A stretch of DNA of 64,000 nt, taken from the NCBI RefSeq assembly GCF_017565705.1, contig NZ_JAGDYL010000009.1, forward strand, positions 54,524-118,523, in the 5' to 3' direction. Shown piece after piece: positions 60,266 through 64,000 of this stretch; the stretch's first letter is position 1, and the number at the start of each line of letters is the position of its first letter. Under the pieces are notes generated by a model. It was not told the DNA's origin. It ran no database searches and saw only the letters and a program-made list of their open reading frames with translations. The DNA comes from Leucobacter ruminantium (GTDB taxonomy: Bacteria > Actinomycetota > Actinomycetes > Actinomycetales > Microbacteriaceae). The position numbers were made by a program, and so were the translations under genes.

Positions 60266-61273
60266 ATGACGCAGAACCCGATCCGTTTCGGTCTCATCGG
60301 CACCGGCCGCATCGGCCAGGTGCACGCCGCAAGCATCGCCGCCGATCCCGAGGCGACGCTCTCCTGGGTCGCGGATCCCTTCATCGAGGGCGCCCGCGGC
60401 GTGGTCGAGCGCTTCGGCGGCACCGCGACCGAGTCGCCCGAGCAGCTCATCGCCTCGGGAGAGGTCGACGCCGTGCTCATCGCATCGCCCACCCCCACCC
60501 ACGTCGACCTCATCGAGGCGTCGGTCAATGCCGGCCTGCCGGTGCTGTGCGAGAAGCCCATCGACCTCGACATCGCCCGCGTCGACGCCCTCCGCCCGCT
60601 CGTGCAGTCGGCCGGTGTGCCCGTCGCGCTCGGCTTCAACCGCCGTTTCGACCGCGATTTCAAGGCCGTGAGGGATCGCGTGGCCGCCGGCGAGATCGGC
60701 GAGCTCGAGCAGCTCATCATCATCAGCCGCGACCCCGCGGCCCCGCCCGCCGACTACGTGCGGGTGTCGGGCGGCATCTTCCGCGACATGACGATCCACG
60801 ACTTCGACATGGCCCGCTACTTCTTCCCCGACATCGTCTCGGTGAGCGCGACGGGCACCCGGGCCTTCGATCCCGGCGTCCGCGAGCACGGCGACTTCGA
60901 CACCGCCGTCACCACCCTGCGCACCGCGTCGGGCGGCATCGTCACGATCGTGAACTCGCGCCACAGCGCGATCGGCTACGACCAGCGCATCGAGGCGTTC
61001 GGGGCGAAGGGCATGCTGCAGGTCGCGAACGCCCCCACCAGTCTCGTGAGCGCGTCGACCGCGGACGCCGTGGAGGCGAAGCCCGCCTTCGGCGCCTTCT
61101 TCCTGGAGCGCTACGCCCAGGCCTACGCCTCCGAGCTCGCCGAGTTCATCAAGCTCGCGCGCGGCGAGGCATCGACCAGCCCCACCTTCGAGGACGGTCG
61201 CGCCGCGCTCATCCTCGCCGACGCAGCGCAGCGCTCGGCGACCGAGGGCGTCGCCGTCGACGTCGCGCTCTGA
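60266..61273 (+). CDS. myo-Inositol 2-dehydrogenase-like oxidoreductase (second copy)
   Basis: 335 residues. GTGRIGQVHA, CEKPID with Lys97, and Asp174-x-x-x-His178 (DMTIHDFDM) preserve the IolG catalytic set. FNRRFDRDFKAV is typical of inositol dehydrogenases. It may use a different inositol isomer or deoxy-sugar. It forms an operon with the hydroxypyruvate-isomerase-like gene 28 bases later and is not behind a TTGTCCT site, so it is under separate control from the iol regulon. Confidence 0.87.
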   Translation: MTQNPIRFGLIGTGRIGQVHAASIAADPEATLSWVADPFIEGARGVVERFGGTATESPEQLIASGEVDAVLIASPTPTHVDLIEASVNAGLPVLCEKPIDLDIARVDALRPLVQSAGVPVALGFNRRFDRDFKAVRDRVAAGEIGELEQLIIISRDPAAPPADYVRVSGGIFRDMTIHDFDMARYFFPDIVSVSATGTRAFDPGVREHGDFDTAVTTLRTASGGIVTIVNSRHSAIGYDQRIEAFGAKGMLQVANAPTSLVSASTADAVEAKPAFGAFFLERYAQAYASELAEFIKLARGEASTSPTFEDGRAALILADAAQRSATEGVAVDVAL

Positions 61274-61301
61274 CCCCTCCACGACGCCGAGAGGATCCCT
61301 C

Positions 61302-62078
61302 ATGTCTTATCGTCTTGCCGCCTGCGCCGAGATGCTGTTCACCGAGCTGCCGTTCGAGGAGCGCGTGCAGCGCATCCACGAGCGCGGCTTCCTGGTGGAG
61401 ATCTGGGACTGGAGCACCAAGGACCTCGACGCGCTCGCCGCGACGGGCGCCGAGTTCTCGTCCATGACCGGCTACCTGCGCGGCGACCTCACCACCGACG
61501 AGGGCCGCTCCGAGCTCATCGCGACCGCGAAGGAGTCGCTGCGCGCCGCCGAGATCATCGATTCGCCGCGCCTCAACCTGCACGGCACCGGCCTCGGCGA
61601 GGGCGGCCTGCCGGTCGTGCCGCGCGAGAGCGTGACGGGAGAGGACTGGATACGCGCCGCCGACACGCTGCGCGAACTCGCCGAGCTGGGCGAGGCGGCG
61701 GGCCGCACCTTCGTGCTCGAGAACCTGAACCTCGCCGTCGACCACCCGGGCACGCCCTTCGCGCGGGCGGCCGACACGCTCGCGCTCGTGCGCAGCGTCG
61801 ACCGGCCCGGCATGCGGCTCAACCTCGACCTGTACCACGCCCAGATCGGCGAGGGAAACCTCGTCTCGCTCGTCACCGAGGCGCTGCCGTGGATCGGGGA
61901 GATCCAGGTGGCCGACGTGCCGGGACGCTGCGAGCCGGGCACGGGCGAGATCCGCTACGAGGCGGTCGCCGCCGCGCTGCGATCGCTGGGCTACGAGGGC
62001 GTGATCGGCATGGAGGCGTGGGCGAGCGGCGATCCCGACGCCGCGCTCGACGCCTTCGCGTCCGCCTTCGGCGCGTAG
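61302..62078 (+). CDS. Hydroxypyruvate-isomerase-like TIM-barrel protein
   Basis: 258 residues. AACAEMLFTELPFEERVQRI and RLNLHGTG open the fold; Glu in VLENLN, LNLDLYHAQIGEGN, EIQVADVPGRCEPGTGEI and GMEAW match hydroxypyruvate isomerase/OtnI-like enzymes. Could act on an inosose or a four-carbon intermediate. RBS GAGAGGAT contains a GATCCCTC octamer (61294-61301). Confidence 0.83.
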   Translation: MSYRLAACAEMLFTELPFEERVQRIHERGFLVEIWDWSTKDLDALAATGAEFSSMTGYLRGDLTTDEGRSELIATAKESLRAAEIIDSPRLNLHGTGLGEGGLPVVPRESVTGEDWIRAADTLRELAELGEAAGRTFVLENLNLAVDHPGTPFARAADTLALVRSVDRPGMRLNLDLYHAQIGEGNLVSLVTEALPWIGEIQVADVPGRCEPGTGEIRYEAVAAALRSLGYEGVIGMEAWASGDPDAALDAFASAFGA

Positions 62079-62098
62079 CCGGGCCGCGCACAGCCGCG

Positions 62099-62111
62099 TA
62101 GGGTCGTCTTC
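62099..62111 (+). promoter_or_regulatory. Leaderless-type promoter -10 of the small membrane protein gene
   Basis: TAGGGT (62099-62104), seven bases, ATG 62112. Confidence 0.5.
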
Positions 62112-62291
62112 ATGGGAGAGAACAACGAGCGCAACATCTACCGCGCGATCGTGCTCGTGCTCGGTCTCGTGGCCGCGATCGGGCTCATCTGGTACCTCGG
62201 CCAGGGCGGCGAGGGACTGCAGGAGGACGGCATCTTCGAGCTCTTCTCGAACCTGCCCGATCCGAACAATCAGGGCCACCAGGGGGAGTAG
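62112..62291 (+). CDS. Small single-span membrane protein
   Basis: 59 residues, one hydrophobic segment (YRAIVLVLGLVAAIGLIWYL, residues 10-29), short charged N terminus and acidic, Asn/Gln-rich C-terminal tail. No recognised family. Supported by a -10 hexamer at leaderless spacing, coding-like third-position G/C, and a strong hairpin 20 bases after the stop. Orientation is probably N-in. Function unknown. Confidence 0.65.
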   Translation: MGENNERNIYRAIVLVLGLVAAIGLIWYLGQGGEGLQEDGIFELFSNLPDPNNQGHQGE

Positions 62292-62310
62292 CGCCCGTCG
62301 CGGGCGCGAG

Positions 62311-62343
62311 GCGGGGCGAGGGATCCGCGATCCCTCGCCCCGC
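62311..62343. terminator. 15-bp hairpin made of two inverted GAGGGATC octamers
   Basis: GCGGGGCGAGGGATC-CGC-GATCCCTCGCCCCGC, perfect stem, 3-base loop, no T-tract. Each arm carries one octamer. Confidence 0.75.
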
Positions 62344-62453
62344 TTCGCGTCTCGGACGAGAGGGCGACCCCGCCGCGAGGCCGTAGGATTGCAGAGGTCG
62401 CGCGGCCCGGGTGGAGAGCACCGGCGGGTCGCATCAGCGGAGGCGGGTTGACG

Positions 62454-63503
62454 ATGACGGAACGGGCAGCGGGCGAGAGCGCCCCCGTTCGCACCCGCCC
62501 GCCCACCATCCGTGACGTCGCCCGCGAGGCGGGCGTCTCGAAATCGCTCGTCTCACTCGTCTTCAACGGCGGCGAGAACGTCAGCGAGGAGCGCCGGGAT
62601 CGCGTGCTGCAGGCGGCGGAGCGCCTGGGGTACCGGCCGAACCTCGTCGCGCAGTCGCTCTCGGCCGGCCGTCGCGATCTCGTCGCGATCCTCGTCTCCA
62701 ACCTCTCGAATCCGATCTTCGCCGAGATCGTCGGCGCCGCGAAGGCGCGGCTCGGCGAGGCCGGGCAGCGCACCATGATCGTCACCGCGCAGGTCGACGA
62801 CGGCAGCGGGGAACCGGTGCTCGACCGCGACAACCTCGCCGTGCTGCGCGATCTGCGGCCGGCGGGCCTCATCACGGTCGGCACGATCCCGGAGTTCGCA
62901 GAGCTCTCGGATCTCACCGCCACGATCCCCACGGTCGTCGCGAGCGCCATCGACGCTACCGATGACACAGTGGCCTCCGTGCGCACCGACGACGATGCGG
63001 GGATCGCGCTCGTGGTGGAGCACCTCGTCGATCGGGGCCTCTCGCGCATCGTCTTCGTCGGAGGCGAGGGCGGCACCGTCTCCGCCTCGCGCGAGCGCGC
63101 ATTCCGCGCGGAGGTCGAGCGGCGCGGCCTCGAGGGATCCGCCGGCGTCGAGCGGGCCGACTTCACCGAGGCGGGAGCGCGTCGCGCGGTCTCGCGCATC
63201 CTCGCAGCGGGCGGAGTTCCCCAGGCGATCGTCGCGGTGAACGACCTCACCGCGCTCGGCGTCATCGCTGCACTCGAGGAGGCGGGTGTGCGTGTGCCCG
63301 ACGATTGCCGCGTGACGGGCTACGACGACTCGACGCTATCCGCGATCCCTCGCATCTCTCTCACGAGCGTCGACCCGCACAACCGGCGCATCGGGCGCGA
63401 GGCGGCCGAGGCGCTGCTCGGTGCATCCGGGCCCTTCGACCGCGGCCGCGAGGTGCTCATCCCACCGAGTCTCGTGGTGCGAGACTCCTCTCGGGTTTCC
63501 TGA
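62454..63503 (+). CDS. LacI-family regulator
   Basis: 349 residues. Helix-turn-helix PTIRDVAREAGVSKSLVSLV (about residues 16-35), hinge PNLVAQSLSAGRRDLVAIL, effector domain ending CRVTGYDDSTLSAIPRISL. Start: ATG 62454 with GGAGG ten bases upstream, or TTG 62448. TAGGAT at 62384-62389 may be its -10. It is the last protein gene before the rrn operon and could control the iolG2 unit at 60266. Confidence 0.9.
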   Translation: MTERAAGESAPVRTRPPTIRDVAREAGVSKSLVSLVFNGGENVSEERRDRVLQAAERLGYRPNLVAQSLSAGRRDLVAILVSNLSNPIFAEIVGAAKARLGEAGQRTMIVTAQVDDGSGEPVLDRDNLAVLRDLRPAGLITVGTIPEFAELSDLTATIPTVVASAIDATDDTVASVRTDDDAGIALVVEHLVDRGLSRIVFVGGEGGTVSASRERAFRAEVERRGLEGSAGVERADFTEAGARRAVSRILAAGGVPQAIVAVNDLTALGVIAALEEAGVRVPDDCRVTGYDDSTLSAIPRISLTSVDPHNRRIGREAAEALLGASGPFDRGREVLIPPSLVVRDSSRVS

Positions 63504-63550
63504 GAGCACCTCGTCGTGCTGGTGCGACACGCCCGGGTGTGTGGTGCGTG

Positions 63551-63579
63551 TTGCGGTCGGGGTGGGGCCCGCGTAATCT
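63551..63579 (+). promoter_or_regulatory. rrn operon promoter
   Basis: TTGCGG (63551-63556), 17-base spacer, TAATCT (63574-63579). About 330 bases upstream of 16S. The stretch 63504-63907 holds no gene, only rRNA leader signals. Confidence 0.65.
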
Positions 63580-63602
63580 ATTCCCTTGTCAGCGCGACGG
63601 AG

Positions 63603-63632
63603 CCGGGCGAGAAAGTAGCCCGGTCCTTTTTT
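63603..63632 (+). terminator. Intrinsic terminator inside the rrn leader
   Basis: CCGGGC-GAGAAAGTA-GCCCGG (63603-63623) followed by TCCTTTTTT. The only hairpin in the window with a proper T-tract; it lies just downstream of the rrn promoter. Confidence 0.65.
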
Positions 63633-63710
63633 CGCGTCTCCCGCCCTTCTGGGTGGTGAGTGAGACAGGTTGCTGTTCGGAAGCCTTTCGGGGTGTGTAC
63701 GGGTGGTGTC

Positions 63711-63736
63711 TGGTCTTTGAGAACTCAATAGTGTGC
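63711..63736 (+). promoter_or_regulatory. rRNA leader boxA-like antitermination/processing element
   Basis: TGGTCTTTGAGAACTCAATA with the palindrome TTGAGAACTCAA (63717-63728), a sequence typical of actinobacterial rrn leaders and spacers. Confidence 0.6.
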
Positions 63737-63907
63737 ACTTGATTGTCAAATGCCAATTATTTATCCCCGTCGCCGCGCCCTTTGTGTGGGTGTGGTTGAT
63801 GGTGATTCCTTTTGGACAAAAGTTGAACGTCAGTAATTGATGTTCGTATTTTGTCAGGTCAAACTCGCAGCTGTTCTGCTTATTCCGCAGGATGGTTTGC
63901 ACATGTT

Positions 63908-64000
63908 TTTACGGAGAGTTTGATCCTGGCTCAGGACGAACGCTGGCGGCGTGCTTAACACATGCAAGTCGAACGCTGAAGCCCCAGCTTGCTGGGGTGG
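63908..64000 (+). rRNA. 16S ribosomal RNA, 5' end (continues past the window)
   Basis: ACGGAGAGTTTGATCCTGGC and GACGAACGCTGGCGGCGTGC are the universal 16S start. The mature 5' end is placed at about 63908 by alignment to E. coli numbering. The helix-6 region CGCTGAAGCCCCAGCTTGCT fits Microbacteriaceae/Leucobacter. Confidence 0.97.

Overview
The window is high-GC actinobacterial DNA. Its right edge holds the first ~93 bases of a 16S rRNA gene whose sequence fits Microbacteriaceae, most likely Leucobacter or a close relative; the genus is inference. Genes are dense, many overlap by ATGA/GTGA/TGATG, and I see no transposase, integrase, phage gene or CRISPR array. Most of the window is an archive of carbohydrate-catabolic operons, each with its own transporter and regulator.

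Layout. (1) 1-14.1 kb: one long operon. It starts with the end of a LacI regulator, then a class I mannose-6-P isomerase homologue, FGGY kinase, LacD-type class I aldolase, a FrcA/FrcC/FrcB-like ABC sugar importer, two SDR polyol dehydrogenases, a FrcK-like kinase, a class II ketose-bisphosphate aldolase, a PfkB kinase and a large FAD/Fe-S oxidase. (2) 14.1-24.5 kb: housekeeping and accessory genes: TrmH-family methyltransferase, AI-2E family permease, Ogt, tRNA-Gly, a serine-hydrolase-fold lipoprotein lacking catalytic residues, a DUF2470-heme oxygenase fusion behind an IdeR/DtxR-like box, a PIF1-like helicase, a propeller lipoprotein and an MFS exporter. (3) 24.6-30.8 kb: an Amadori-compound operon whose order (deglycase, kinase, transporter, amidohydrolase, regulator) mirrors the Salmonella fructose-asparagine fra locus but with unrelated transporter, hydrolase and regulator. 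(4) 30.9-36.2 kb: cation efflux (CDF), CopZ-CopA with a CsoR-type operator, and an MshA-like glycosyltransferase. (5) 36.4-41 kb: a sugar-acid operon (NIPSNAP, SAF-domain oxidoreductase, KdgT permease, HpcH aldolase, FadR-type GntR) behind a consensus promoter and a perfect palindromic operator. (6) 41-55.6 kb: a complete myo-inositol regulon (IolR-like GntR, iolC, aldolase, iolA, iolB, iolD, iolE, iolG, iolH, transaldolase-like protein, TauE-type permease, IolT-like transporter) with a recurring TTGTCCT-N2-CAA operator. (7) 55.7-63.5 kb: a divergent LacI-controlled sugar oxidoreductase/isomerase pair, an FBP-domain protein with a putative leader ORF, a second IolG with a hydroxypyruvate-isomerase-like protein, a 59-residue membrane protein and another LacI regulator. 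(8) 63.5 kb to the end: the rrn promoter, leader and 16S start.

Pathway logic for inositol: IolT imports; IolG oxidises to scyllo-inosose; IolE dehydrates; IolD opens the ring; IolB isomerises; IolC phosphorylates; the Cgl0159-type aldolase splits to DHAP and malonate semialdehyde; IolA makes acetyl-CoA. The same logic (dehydrogenase, kinase, aldolase) recurs in region 1 for an unidentified hexose or polyol.

Genome-scale signatures: the octamer GAGGGATC occurs about 57 times on the two strands, often as inverted pairs forming hairpins; intergenic spaces carry long near-perfect palindromes without T-tracts; and at least a dozen genes have a -10 hexamer exactly 6-8 bases before the start codon, pointing to leaderless mRNAs.
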